Below the pieces are notes generated by a model that was not told where the DNA came from, did no database searches, and saw only the letters and a program-made list of their open reading frames with translations. This document shows, piece after piece, positions 1 through 11,244 of a stretch of DNA of 64,000 nt. Source of the stretch: Pteria penguin (Eukaryota > Mollusca > Bivalvia > Pterioida > Pteriidae). A program made the position numbers and the translations under genes. Each line of letters begins with the position of its first letter. Positions within the stretch are counted from its first letter, which is position 1. The stretch spans positions 8,545,329 to 8,609,328 of the forward strand of contig CM068590.1 in assembly GCA_035048485.1 (NCBI GenBank), read 5' to 3'.

Positions 1-452
1 TTAAGAAATCATCAATATCAATTAACTGAAAAACATGACACTTTTCTTCACTCAAATGACTTAAGTCCAAAAACACGTCAAAAATACGTAAATTTCTATT
101 TGACGGAACTTAACCCCAAACACAATTTTTGATAACCCATTTTTATAGATTGTTGAAATGCAATTAGTTTCCCCATTTATGCATTGGTTCTGGAGGAGAA
201 GATTTTTGAAGAGGGGTACTGTTTTGAACACTTTTGGCCCCGCCCTGTATCCACCCCTGAGGGAATCTGGATCCCAAACACAGTTTTAGTAGGGGACCTT
301 GAGTGCATCATATATACAAAGTTTGATCCAAATCTGCAAAGCAGTTGTAGAGAAGTCGTAAATGTGAAAAAGTTAACGACGAACGGATGACGACGACGGA
401 CGATGCACTATGACTATAGCTCACTTGAGCCTCTGGCTCAGGTGAGCTAAAA
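1..452 (+). mobile_element. Family-1 interspersed repeat, 3' part of a copy (cut by window edge)
   Basis: This stretch matches the last 420 bases of the copy at 11245-12922 almost base for base, starting with 'aagaaatcatcaatatcaat' and running through 'gacgatgcactatgactata'. It ends in an imperfect hairpin with a 14-bp stem (418-431 and 435-448, one mismatch, loop TCT) followed by a short A run. Family 1 begins with 'caagaggcccaagtgggcc', as seen at 11245 and 13008, and that end lies outside the window here. No coding capacity is visible, and the short open frame at 184-390 lies wholly inside the repeat. The class is unknown; the terminal hairpin is suggestive but lacks the usual Helitron CTRR spacing. 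Confidence 0.75.
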
Positions 453-800
453 AGGAAACACAACTTTCTCTATTTATCAGGTGGCAGGTACATATCATAC
501 ATAACTTTCCCCAGCTTCTTGAAAAAATTCACAGATACATATATGATTGTCTTTTTAACATTTACAAGGAATTAGGATGACTGCATACTTGTGAATGTGA
601 TAAATTACAGGGATTTTGTATCTTTGATGTCAGTACAACACAAAAGCATTTGTAGTGACATACATGTACTATCAGCACAAAAATAGGGCACTGTAAAACA
701 GGTGCAATATGATATGCCAAATCATCTGCTAATGTACCTTCCACTGATAAGAAGAATTAGCACAGACAGGATGTTGTTTACCTAACCTATTTTTTCAAAA
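453..800. other. Intron or 3' sequence, nothing recognised
   Basis: This is AT-rich unique-looking DNA. A possible acceptor on the minus strand near 743 ('cttcttatcag') was examined. The frame needed to continue from the exon at 1692-1874 hits a stop within five codons, so no exon is called. Confidence 0.5.
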
Positions 801-1535
801 CCCAGAGGCTAGACCCAGCTAGTTTGAAAGTCTATGCACAGCTTCAAGTTACACCTGTCATATGTCATTCTGAAATAATCTGCATGTCTTGGTTAAGGAG
901 AAGTGCGGACAAGTTTTTCATTACCCCACCCGTTTTTACAGACCCCAGTTCAAAACCAAGGCCAGTGCACAACTTCAAGTTAGACCCTTGCATAATACCA
1001 CCACCAAATCATCTGCATCTGTCTAGTTCAGAAGTGCAAACTAGTTCTTTTACCCCTCCCATTTTTTAATACCCCAAGGGCCAGACCCCAATTTGAAACC
1101 CATGTGCACAATGTCAAATCAGACTTTTTCATATACTACTACCAAATCATCTGCATCTATGTCAGTTGAAGAGAAGAAGCGCTGAGAAGTTTTTATTTTA
1201 ACCCTGTCCATTTTTCATATTCCTATTCCAGGGGCCAGACCCTAGTTAAAAACCCAGGTGCACAACTTCAAGTCAGACCCTTTCATATTACTACTACCAA
1301 TTCATCTCTGTCTGTCTTATTTTATAGTTGAAAAAACAAGTACAATTTTTTTTTCACCTTGCCCATTTTTCCCTACCATAGGAAATAGACCCCATTGTTC
1401 AAAACTGTGCATGGTGCATGACACAACTTCAAGTCAAACCCTTTCATATACCACCACAAAAACATTCTTACCTGTCATGGTTAAGGAGAAGAGGTGTAGT
1501 ACTGGACAAGATTGAAGGAACAGACAGACAACAGC
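801..1535. repeat. Modular dispersed repeat, about five degenerate 131-155 bp units
   Basis: Related blocks restart near 801, 941, 1083, 1238 and 1388. Each carries a 'ccagaccc' motif, then 'gtgcacaacttcaag', then 'accaccaaatcatctgcatc' or close variants. The right end, 'gaacagacagacaacagcat', resembles the ends of other modular repeats in this window. Short open frames in this stretch are interrupted in every unit and look non-coding. Confidence 0.6.
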
Positions 1536-1691
1536 ATGATACACCCACATTTTAATGTTATAAAAACTTGTTATGGCTCAGTAGTTTAGTATGACTTCAT
1601 ATCATCATAAGTGTTTAAAAGCTTCCTTCAAGGGTTACCAAGGTCATTTATATCAAGTCTATGGCAGCTACTGAAGGGAAGAAGTTCTCAC

Positions 1692-1874
1692 CTTGGCTTG
1701 GTCTGTCAGTGAATTTTGTAGTTTTGTCATCTCGTACATTTTTTGCGACATCATGTTGCGATTCATTTGTTGATGTTCTGCGGCTGTATCAGAATCTAAC
1801 AGGGCCTCCCTGGATCTCTGTTCCAAATGATTGACTAGCTTTTCTTGTTGAGTAGGACGGTATGGAGAAAGGGC
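1692..1874 (-). CDS. Internal exon of the minus-strand coiled-coil gene (last exon seen in window)
   Basis: The exon is 183 bp, exactly 61 codons, phase 0 at both ends. On the minus strand it is preceded by the acceptor 'tatttttcag' and followed by the donor GTGAGA. The peptide starts ALSPYRPTQQEK and ends KLQNSLTDQAK. It is rich in Q, E, K, N and M, with helical heptad-like stretches (KLVNHLEQRSREALL, MTKLQNSLTDQ). It joins in phase to the upstream exon at 6734-6910. No domain was recognised; coiled-coil is inferred from composition. The gene must continue leftward out of the window, because no stop occurs before the donor. Confidence 0.68.
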
Positions 1875-2570
1875 CTGAAAAATAACTCTTATAAGATTCA
1901 AATAACTACATGATACATTATAAAATACAATATTTCTGTAGAGTCCCCATTGTAGGTTCAAATATAAAATTCAGAACACATATATCTGACTAAATTTTCA
2001 ATGTGGGATTGAAGTCTTGAAGTTAAGTTGTCTTGTGTGACAAACATTGGAACAAAAGTTGATGAAAATCAGATAAGAGATGTTACAAGCCAACTGATAT
2101 ATGAAGAATGGGGATTCAAACCTAGAACCCTCCATCTACCATGCTTTACTAACTGAACTGATTGAGTTTGAATTTTCCTAGAATTTACACAACTTTAACC
2201 AGTTATTCCTACATGCACTCATAAAGGCCTCCAAATGAACAGTAAAGGTAAAGCTTTTTGCCTACTTTGTAGATACTCAACCAACGGAGTAACAAGGTAT
2301 CTGACACCCTTATCTGTCATGACATGCTGAATCATAAGGAATGCTATTGTCATTTCTGATAATCAAAGAAAGCATATATTTTTTAGCAAATAAAACTGAA
2401 AGACACATATACAAAATGGTAAATATCCTATATGAATGCTAATTAATACCTAGAGCAGTAGTCAAGCAAGAATACCTGTAATTCAAGATATAATTAAAAA
2501 ATAGGCAATCCCAATCCCTTGAAAGAACCATAGACCAGATGAGCTAGGTGTCACAGAGAAGTATGCATTC
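1875..2570. other. Intron sequence, nothing recognised
   Basis: This is unique-looking AT-rich intron lying between the acceptor of the exon at 1692-1874 and the 28/30-bp minisatellite. No open frame with splice sites and no repeat family was identified. Confidence 0.5.
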
Positions 2571-4830
2571 CCCACAGACTGGTGACGTCCACAGTGATAC
2601 CACAGACTGGTCACATCCATAGTGATCCCACAGACTGGTCACATCCATAGTGACACCACAGACTGATCACATCCATAGTGATACCACAGACTGGTGACAC
2701 ATCCATAGTGATACCACAGACTGGTCACATCCATAGTGACACCACAGACTGGTCACATCCATAGTGATACCACAGACTGGTCACATCCATAGTGACACCA
2801 CAGACTGATCACATCCATAGTGATACCACAGACTGGTGACACATCCATAGTAATACCACAGACTGGTCACATTCATAGTGATCCCACAGACTGGTCACGT
2901 CCATAGTGACACCACAGACTGATCACATCCATAGTGATACCACAGACTGGTGACACATCCATAGTGATAACACAGACTGGTGACATATCCATAATGATCC
3001 CACAGACTGGTCACATCCATAGTGATCCCACAGACTGGTCACATCCATAGTGACACCACAGACTGATCACATCCATAGTGATACCACAGACTGGTGACAC
3101 ATCCATAGTGATACCACAGACTGGTCACATCCATAGTGATACCACAGACTGGTCACATCCATAGTGACACCACAGACTGGTCACATCCATAGTGACACCA
3201 CAGACTGATCACATCCATAGTGAAACCACAGATTGGTGACACATCCATAGTAATACCACAGACTGGTCACATCCATAGTGATCCCACAGGCTGGTCACGT
3301 CCATAGTGACACTACAGACTGGTCACATCCATAGTGATACCACAGACTGGTGACACATCCATAGTGATAACACAGACTGGTGACACATCCATAGTGATAA
3401 CACAGACTGGTCACATCCATAGTGATCCCAGACTGGTCACATCCATAGTGACACCACAGACTGATCACATCCATAGTGATACCACAGACTGGTGACACAT
3501 CCATAGTAATACCACAGACTGGTCACATCCATAGTGATCCCACAGGCTGGTCACGTCCATAGTGACACCACAGACTGGTCACATCCATAGTGATACCACA
3601 GACTGGTGACACATCCATAGTGATAACACAGACTGGTGACACATCCATAGTGATCCCACAGACTGGTCACATCCATAGTGATTCCAGACTGGTCACATCC
3701 ATAGTGACACCACAGATTGATCACATCCATAGTGATACCACAGACTGGTGACACATCCATAGTGATACCACAGACTGGTCACGTCCATAGTGATACCACA
3801 GACTGGTGACACATCCCTAGTGATACCACAGACTGGTGACACATCCATAGTGACACCACAGACTGATCACATCCATAGTGATCCCACAGACTGGTCACGT
3901 CCATAGTGACACCACAGACTGGTCACATCCATAGTGATAACACAGACTGGTGACACATCCATAGTGATAACACAGACTGGTCACGTCCATAGTGATACCA
4001 CAGACTGGTCACGTCCATAGTGACACCACAGACTGATCACATCCATAGTGATACCACAGACTGGTGACACATCCCTAGTGATACCACAGACTGGTCACAT
4101 CCATAGTGATACCACAGACTGGTGACACATCCATAGTGATACCACAGACTGGTCACATCCATAGTGATACCACAGACTGGTCACATCCAGTGATACCACA
4201 GACTGGTGACACATCCATAGTAATACCACAGACTGGTCACATCCATAGTGATCCCACAGACTGGTCACGTCCATAGTGACACCACAGACTGGTCACATCC
4301 ATAGTGACACCACAGACTGGTCACATCCATAGTGACACCACAGACTGGTGACACATCCATAGTGACACCACAGACTGGTCACATCCATAGTGACACCACA
4401 GACTGGTCACATCCATAGTGACACCACAGACTGGTGACACATCCATAGTGACACCACAGACTGATCACATCCATAGTGATACCACAGACTGGTGACACAT
4501 CCATAGTGATCCCACAGACTGGTCACATCCATAGTGATACCACAGACTGGTCACATCCATAGTGATACCACAGACTGGTCACATCCATAGTGATCCCACA
4601 GACTGGTCACATCCATAGTGACACCACAGACTGGTCACATCCATAGTGACACCACAGACTGATCACATCCATAGTGATACCACAGACTGGTGACACATCC
4701 ATAGTGATCCCACAGACTGGTCACATCCATAGTGATACCACAGACTGATCACATCCATAGTGATACCACAGACTGGTCACATCCATAGTGATCCCACAGA
4801 CTGGTGACACATCCATAGCGACACCACAGA
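2571..4830. repeat. Minisatellite A, mixed 28- and 30-bp units, about 80 copies
   Basis: Head-to-tail units contain 'ccacagactggtcacatcc' followed by 'atagtgatac' or 'atagtgacac'. Two length classes alternate irregularly: 28 bp with 'ggtcacatcc', and 30 bp with 'ggtgacacatcc'. Higher-order duplication is visible, since the blocks at 3295-3504 and 3551-3760 are near-copies offset by 256 bp. The array lies in the intron between the exons at 6734-6910 and 1692-1874. The 28-bp unit is not a multiple of three, and no long frame is sustained. Confidence 0.95.
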
Positions 4831-5212
4831 ATTATTTAAGTAAGCATAACTCTTAGTCATATTAAGTATTAACAGTATAACTATAGTTACCATCACCAGA
4901 TAGTCAGGATAAGAATGAATGGTATGATATTACACTACCACAATACAAGAACTACTTTAACAACCAACTATATATAAAGGAAGTTAACATGTTAGGCAAT
5001 GATGAAGTCATGATGCTGGTTTAAATGTAGAAGATTTAGAGATTTTATTCCATGGTAATTCAAAATAAGAAAGTGGAAAATAACTATAGAGCTGTCCTAA
5101 TGGTACAAATACCCCCTATAGCAACAGAGTTGCATTAAGTCATTTCAAGATACATCACTGGTATAAGTGTAATGGATGTCCTACATGAACATTCTGAAGT
5201 ATAATCAATGAA
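4831..5212. other. Intron sequence, nothing recognised
   Basis: This is a unique-looking AT-rich interval between minisatellite A and the next modular repeat. No exon-like frame with splice sites was found on either strand. Confidence 0.45.
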
Positions 5213-5905
5213 ACAAGAATTTTGGTATGTGTGCACTCTGATCTTAACCTTGTCGATATGCCTTTGGATCAAAGTCATGACACACACCCTTGGGTCATGA
5301 ACAACAATTGTGTGAAATATGAACTCCCTCCAACTTATAAGGAAGAAGCTACATGTATGGCTTGCACAGGAATTCTGGTTTTTTTGTGCACTGTAACCTT
5401 GACCTTGAGGATATGACCTTGGTTCAATATCATGACACACCCTTGGGTCTCGGACAACAAGTGTGTAAAACATAATCTCCCTGTGATGTAACAGGAAGAA
5501 GTTATGGCCCAGACAAGAATTCTGGATGTGAACTTGATGATATGAGCTTGGTTTGAGGTCATGATACACCCCTGGTTCATGGACAACAATTGTGTAAAAT
5601 ACAATCTATCTGTAATGTAACAGGAAAAAAGTATGGCCCAGACAAGAATTCTAGGTTTAAATACACCCTTGGGTCATGGACAACAATTACGCAATGTAAC
5701 AGGAGGAAGTTACGGCCTGGACAATAATTCTGGCTATGTGTGCACTGTGACCTTGACCTTGTAGATATGACCTTGCTTCTAGGCTATGACACATCCTTGG
5801 GTCATGGACAACAATTGTGTAAAATATGATCTTCCTCTAAAGTAAAAGGAAGAAGTTATGGCCTGGACAAGATTGATGAACACACACAGACAGACAAATA
5901 GACAA
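5213..5905 (+). repeat. Modular dispersed repeat, about five units of 77-155 bp
   Basis: Units restart at about 5213, 5368, 5514, 5643 and 5720 with 'caagaattctgg' variants. They share 'tgcactgtaaccttgacctt', 'gatatgaccttg', 'cacacccttgggtcatg', 'gacaacaattgtgtaaaat' and 'aacaggaagaagttatggcc'. The right end is 'gaacacacacagacagacaa', similar to the end of the repeat at 801-1535. The architecture of internally repeated modules ending in a CAGACAGAC tail recurs in this window. The short open frames on both strands at 5135-5970 are by-products. Confidence 0.65.
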
Positions 5906-6204
5906 ACATGGTGATTCCTATAGATCACCCCAAACTTTGTGTGTGTGGGTATAATAAATGGTACTGACATTATATTATTTTCACTTTCTTATTTTGAATA
6001 AGATCTACCATTGAAAATTAATGTATGCTGACTTAAAATCATCCGTTTACAATAGAATGTCAATGTCAGTGGTTATTTCCTGCTGCAGAGATTGGTAACC
6101 TCTGCTTGAATATTGTGATATGATAGAGAGATTGTCAAAAGTGATGTACCTAACAGCTATGCATTAACACCCAATGTATCATTCAAAAGTATTCTCTTTT
6201 CCCA

Positions 6205-6476
6205 GAAGCTGGTGTGGTCTAGTGGATAAGGTGTTGGGCCCATGATCGAGAGGTCCCGGGTTTGACTCCCGCCCTGGGCACACTGCTGTTTTGTCTTTCA
6301 GATGAGACAGTAAAAACAGAGGTCCTGTGTCAAGTTAGGCGTGGCACATAAAAGATCCCTCACTGTATTGGGTGGGCCTGTTGCAAAGGTCTAAATTTGT
6401 ATGCAATGTGTCACGCAGATGTCATCACTATATACGTGAAATAATCGTGGAGTGGCTTAAAACAATAATCAATCAA
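6205..6476 (+). mobile_element. tRNA-derived SINE (family S1) with 12-bp target-site duplication
   Basis: The head has RNA polymerase III-type boxes: an A box 'TGGTCTAGTGG' and a B box 'GGTTTGACTCC'. A conserved body follows ('gatgagacagtaaaaac', 'ggcacataaaagatccctca', 'gttgcaaaggtc'), then a tail of 'aatcaatcaatc' repeats. It is flanked by TCTCTTTTCCCA (6193-6204) and TCTCTTCTCCCA (6477-6488), a 12-bp duplication with one mismatch. Closely related copies lie at 29951-30224 and, inverted, at 40346-40619. It sits in an intron of the coiled-coil gene. Confidence 0.88.
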
Positions 6477-6733
6477 TCTCTTCTCCCACTATATAAAATA
6501 TAATTAATTATGTTCAAAACTACTTACTACGAAATTTCACATTTTAAAAATGCTAAAACAAACTCATATACAGTATTTTTTGACACAACAAATGCTTAAA
6601 ATTATATATTTTTTAATAAGCTAAGTAGTTTACTGACTGAAATAAAAACAGGCATTATCAATATCTCAAATAACTAGGAACTACTAAATTTATAGACTGT
6701 AATGTCATCCTAACAGAAACAAACATTACTTAC

Positions 6734-6910
6734 AGATCTATAATGCACAGGAGATGAGAGGTCTGGCACTGACACAGAGTTATGTTTACTGAGGCGCAAG
6801 GAATTATTTTCCTGTTGTAGCTGCGACACTTTTGCTGCTAATTGATTGACCATTTTTTCAGCTTGTATATCATCAAAGCTGTTCCTTTTGGGCATAGTGA
6901 GGGCTCTTTT
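6734..6910 (-). CDS. Internal exon of the minus-strand coiled-coil gene
   Basis: The exon is 177 bp, 59 codons, phase 0 at both ends. The minus-strand acceptor is 'ttctagaatcag' and the donor is a strong GTAAGT after the codons for YRS. The peptide runs KRALTMPKRNSFDDIQAEKM, then a leucine/glutamine heptad stretch (VNQLAAKVSQLQQENNSL), then a serine-rich linker (KHNSVSVPDLSSPVHYRS). Residues FDDIQAEKMVNQLAAKVSQLQ look like canonical coiled coil. The basic and serine-rich flanks could be regulatory linkers. The ATG at codon 6 is internal, because the frame is open back to the acceptor and in phase with the upstream exon at 15178-15289. Confidence 0.75.
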
Positions 6911-7322
6911 CTGATTCTAGAAATTAGAAAATGCATATAAAACTGAAAACCATAGAGATGAATAAATATCATTTAAACAGAGTTATTAGGGTATACCTTT
7001 GAAAGGAAAGAAAACCTTGATATGAACTTAAAGTTAACATTTATTGTGAAATTGACATAGATCATGTCCTCAAGGTCACTCTCACGTATTCTATCTTATA
7101 ATTTACATAGTTGATTTGTCTTTAAACAATTGTGTAAAACATGAGGCCTTAATCAGTTTTCTTTTCAGAGATTTAGTATAAGTAATCAAGAACAATCAAT
7201 AGTGGTGTTGACTTTGATTCAGTCACAACCCCCAGCATGTCATGATGACCACTTATTTAGGCATTAACAAAATGTCATCCTTAACCAGCATTGAGTGTAA
7301 GAAAGCAAATGAATATCATGCC
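6911..7322. other. Intron sequence, nothing recognised
   Basis: This short AT-rich intron segment lies between the acceptor of the exon at 6734-6910 and minisatellite B. No repeat family or exon-like frame was recognised. Confidence 0.45.
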
Positions 7323-9757
7323 AAGGTAACTTGAACAAGAGGCCCACATGGACTCCTCCATATCTCATCTAAAGTAACTTCAATAAAAGGCCAACGTGGG
7401 GTCCTCCATACCTCATCTAAGGTATCTTTAACAAGAGGCCCACGTGGGGTTCTACATACTTCATCTAAGGTAACTTTAACAAGAGGCCAACATGGGGCCC
7501 TACATACTTCATCTTAGGTAACTTTAACAAGAGGCCATTGTGGGGCCCTACATATCGGTACCTCATCTAAGGTAACTTAAACAAGAGGCCCACAAGGGAT
7601 TCTACATACCTCATCTAAGGTAACTTTAACAAGAGGCCATTGTGGGGCCCTACATACCTCATCTAAGGTTACTTTAACAAGAGGCCCACGTGGGGCCCTA
7701 CATACCTCATCTAAGGTAACTTTAACAAGAGGCCCACGTGCGGCCTACATACCTCATCTAAAGTAACTTTAACAAGAGGCCCACATGGGGCCCTACATAC
7801 TTCATCTAAGGTAACTTTAACAAGAGACCAACGTGGGGCCCTACATACCTCATCTAAGGTAACTTTAACAAGAGGCCCACAAGGGATCCTACATACCTCA
7901 TCTAAGGTAACTTTAACAAGAGGCCATTGTGGGGCCCTACATACCTCATCTAAGGTAACTTTAACAAGAGGCCCACGTGGGGCCCTACATACCTCATCTA
8001 AGGTAACTTTAACAAGAGGCCCACATGGGGCCCTACATACCTCATCTAAGGTAACTTTAACAAGAGGCCCACGTGGGGCCCTACATACCTCATCTAAAGT
8101 AACTTTAACAAGAGGCCCACATGGGGCCCTACATACCTCATCTAAGGTAACTTTAACAAGAGACCAACGTGGGGCCCTACATACCTCATCTAAGGTAACT
8201 TTAACAAGAGGCCCACGTGGGGCCCTACATACCTCATCTAAGGTAACTTTAACAAGAGGCCAACATGGGGCCCTACATACTTCATCTTAGGTAACTTTAA
8301 CAAGAGGCCCATGTGGGGCCCTACATATCGGTACCTCATCTAAGGTAACTTTAACAAGAGGCCCACAAGGTATCCTACATACCTAATCTAAGGTAACTTT
8401 AACAAGAGGCAAACGTGGGGCCCTACAAACCTCATCTAAGGTAACTTTAACAAGAGGCCCATGTGGGGTCCTACATACTTCATCTGAGGTGACTTTAACA
8501 AGAGGCCAACGTGGGGTCCTACATACCTCATCTAAGGTAACTTTAACAAGAGGCCCATGTGGGGCCCTACATACCTCATCTAAGCAAACTTTAACAAGAG
8601 GCCCATATGGGGCCCTACATACTTCATCTATGGTAACTTTAACAAGAGGCCCCTGTGTGGTCCTACATACCTTATTCAAGGTAACTTTATTAAAAGGCCC
8701 AAGTGGGTCCCTACATATATCATCTAAGTAAACTTTAATAGGAGGTCTACATGGGGCCAAACATACCTCATTTAAGGTAACTTTAACAAGAGGCCCATGT
8801 GGGGCCAAACATACCTTATGTAAGGTAACTTTAACAAGAGGCCCATGTGGGGGTCCTACACACCTCATCTAAGGTAACTTTAACAAGAGGCCCATGTGGG
8901 GGTCCTACACACCTCATCTAAGGTAACTTTAACAAGAGGCCCATGTGGGGCCAAACATACCTTATGTAAGGTAACTTTAACAAGAGGCCCATGTGGGGGT
9001 CCTACACACCTCATCTAAGGTAACTTTAACAAGAGGCCCATGTGAGGCCCTACATATCTCATCTAAGATAACTTTAACAAGAGGCCCACACGGGGCCAAA
9101 CATACCTCACTTAAGGTAACTTTAACAAGAGGCCCACTTGGTGCCTTACATACCTCATCTAAGGTAACTTTAACAAGAGGCCCATGTGGGGTCCTACATA
9201 CTTCATCTAAGGTAACTTTAACAAGAGGCCCATGTGGGGCCCTACATACCTCATCTAAGCAAACTTTAACAAGAGGCCCATATGGGGCCCTACATACTTC
9301 ATCTATGGTAACCCAAACATACCTCATTTAAGGTAACTTTAACAAGAGGCCCATGTGAGGCCCTACATATCTCATCTAAGATAACTTTAACAAGAGGCCC
9401 ACATGGGGTCAAACATACCTCACTTAAGGTAACTTTAACAAGAGGCCCACTTGGTGCCTTACATACCTCATCTAAGGTAACTTTAACAAGAGGCCCATGT
9501 GGGGTCCTACATACTTCATCTAAGGTAACTTTAACAAGAGGCCCATGTGGGGCCCTACATATCTCATTTAAGGTGACTTTAACAAGAGGCCAACATGGGG
9601 TCCTACATACCTCATCTAAGGTAACTTTAACAAGAGGCCCATGTGGGGTCCTACATACATCATCTAAGGTATCTTTAACATGAGGCCCATGTTGAGTCCT
9701 ACATACCTCATCTAAGGTAACTTTAACAAGAGGCCCACATTGGGTCCTACACACCGC
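7323..9757 (+). repeat. Minisatellite B, 48-bp unit, about 50 copies (left part)
   Basis: Units contain 'aacaagaggcccacgtgggg', then 'ccctacatacctcatctaag', then 'gtaacttt'. Many copies carry the 10-bp palindrome CCCACGTGGG with a CACGTG core. The unit resembles the 5' terminus of the family-1 element at 11245 and 13008, so the array may have grown from that end. Because 48 is divisible by three, fortuitous frames of 80-190 codons appear on both strands. These are not annotated as genes. The array lies in the intron between the exons at 15178-15289 and 6734-6910. Confidence 0.95.
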
Positions 9758-10115
9758 CAATCTGATTAAAACCATATCTTTTATTTGTCCCATTGTGGAT
9801 AAAGATCTGGTGAAACTCCATAAGGGGTCATGTTCTGGTAAACTCTGATTTACAGTCAATCAGTGGAAAGGCTACAAATTCCTAGGAATGAATCCAACAT
9901 CCACAGAGTGTGTGAGACACAAGGTTTGTTCCATATTTCGTCACTATCATGTACCTTAAGCTGAGTCATTGATTGGCTATGGGAAATAATGGTTTCGGTG
10001 ACTAAAACGTTATCAGAGTTCACCAGAACATGACCCCTTCCAGGGTTTCGCCGGATCTTTATCCACAACGGCACAAATAAAGAAGCGGAATAAAGATATG
10101 GTTTTAATCAGATTG
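9758..10115. mobile_element. Foldback MITE inserted in minisatellite B
   Basis: The 358-bp insert begins CAATCTGATTAAAACCATAT and ends with its reverse complement. The outermost 24 bp match perfectly, after which the arms stay homologous for roughly 90-100 bp each. The left arm has 'gtggataaagatctggtgaa' and 'ggggtcatgttctggt'; the right arm has their reverse complements near 10020-10070. The centre (about 9865-10000) is unpaired. Minisatellite B resumes directly after it. The target-site duplication is not clear because the flanks are repetitive. The element has no coding capacity, and the open frame at 9856-10074 is its arm and centre. Confidence 0.85.
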
Positions 10116-10180
10116 ACATACCTCATCTAAGGTAACTTTAACAAGAGGCCCATGTGGGGCCCTAGATATCTCATCTAAGC
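10116..10180 (+). repeat. Minisatellite B, residual unit right of the MITE
   Basis: A little more than one 48-bp unit ('acatacctcatctaaggtaa', then 'aacaagaggcccatgtgggg') continues the array after the MITE and decays into unique intron by about 10180. Confidence 0.85.
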
Positions 10181-10739
10181 ACAATTTACTCATTCACAAC
10201 TATTTACTGACTGCTTGATAAAAGTAGATACATTTATGATAAAATCATTCTTATCATATCTTGAAAACAAAGAAATGACTGTAACTTTCATTGTCTACAT
10301 TGCATAAATCAAGATAATGGCACAAAAATGTGTGAAATCAATAAAGTCAGAATTCTATCTTTCCATAGTGTTTTCCTAAATGTCTTAAGTATTGAGTGCT
10401 GCAGAACAAAACTGAAATAAAAAACAATTCACTTCAAGTTGGGTATGATCAATTACCCTTCAGAACTTGCCTACATGTATAATATCAAAATATAGGGAAC
10501 CGTTAAACAGCACATTATATGCTCACATTTTGTAATCATAGGTTTCATACAAACAAGAACTAAATATCTAATCTTATTGTAGTAAATTAAGAATACATTT
10601 GATACCAGTAAAATAGTTCAGTTTTCTTTTTCAATTGTTTGTAGATTAATTGATATTTTTCACGCATCCAATATTTCCCATGTTGACACTCCCCCCTTCT
10701 TTCATAGATACACAGACTACAATTGAATTAAATTTTGAG
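10181..10739. other. Intron sequence, nothing recognised
   Basis: This is AT-rich intron with no repeat family or exon that I could identify. Confidence 0.4.
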
Positions 10740-11060
10740 AAGATATGAAAAATCCTGTTCAATGTGCACATCTTCATAATGTGATCATATTTTGCACCAA
10801 TTTTCATCAAAACCCACCAAAAACTTTAGGATATGTGATGACAAAGAAGACATTGTGTATAAAAAATCTAAGTATAAGGGTCATAACTCCTGTAATTTGT
10901 TTTGGACAGCATTCCCCTACAAATATGCACATCTTCATATAGTGCTCTTTCTTTGTACTGTGTTTCATCAAAATCCATCAAAGGCTTTAGGAGGATTCAA
11001 GGGCCTTAACTCCTGTAACTCCTTAACTCCTGTAGTATGCAGTATAGCATAATATACTCA
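10740..11060 (+). repeat. Modular repeat fragment, two units of about 162 bp
   Basis: Two related modules both contain 'tgcacatcttcat' (10763 and 10925), then 'tttcatcaaaa', then an 'actttagga' or 'gctttagga' motif. 'taactcctgtaa' recurs around them. The short overlapping frames at 10745-11052 are inside the repeat. Confidence 0.5.
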
Positions 11061-11244
11061 CATTTTTATGCAGGCAGATAAATCATAAAAAATCAAAAAA
11101 TATATTGAGTTTGACACTTGCAAATAAGCTTAGAAATACATATTTCCCACTAAAAATAAGCAAATAAATGTTTTATTGCTTCCTGACATCGAATAAATCA
11201 GGAAATTCACACAAACGTGTGTGGAAATCGTGAAGAGGAAACAA

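Noticed and set aside
562..744. Exon candidate after the acceptor near 743 on the minus strand
   Set aside because: The phase needed to follow the exon at 1692-1874 meets a stop within five codons, and the other frame lacks coiled-coil character.
2571..4830. CRISPR-like regular repeats
   Set aside because: Units are directly adjacent with no unique spacers, and the context is an animal intron.
6205..6280. Functional tRNA gene with A and B boxes (also at 29951, 38174 and 40619)
   Set aside because: The tRNA-like heads are followed by a shared SINE body and tail and flanked by target-site duplications, and no proper cloverleaf 3' half was seen.
8383..9859. Frames of 80-190 codons in minisatellite B, such as the VKVTLDEVCRAPHGPL repeats
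   Set aside because: They are by-products of the 48-bp period, open on both strands, and one runs into the inserted MITE.
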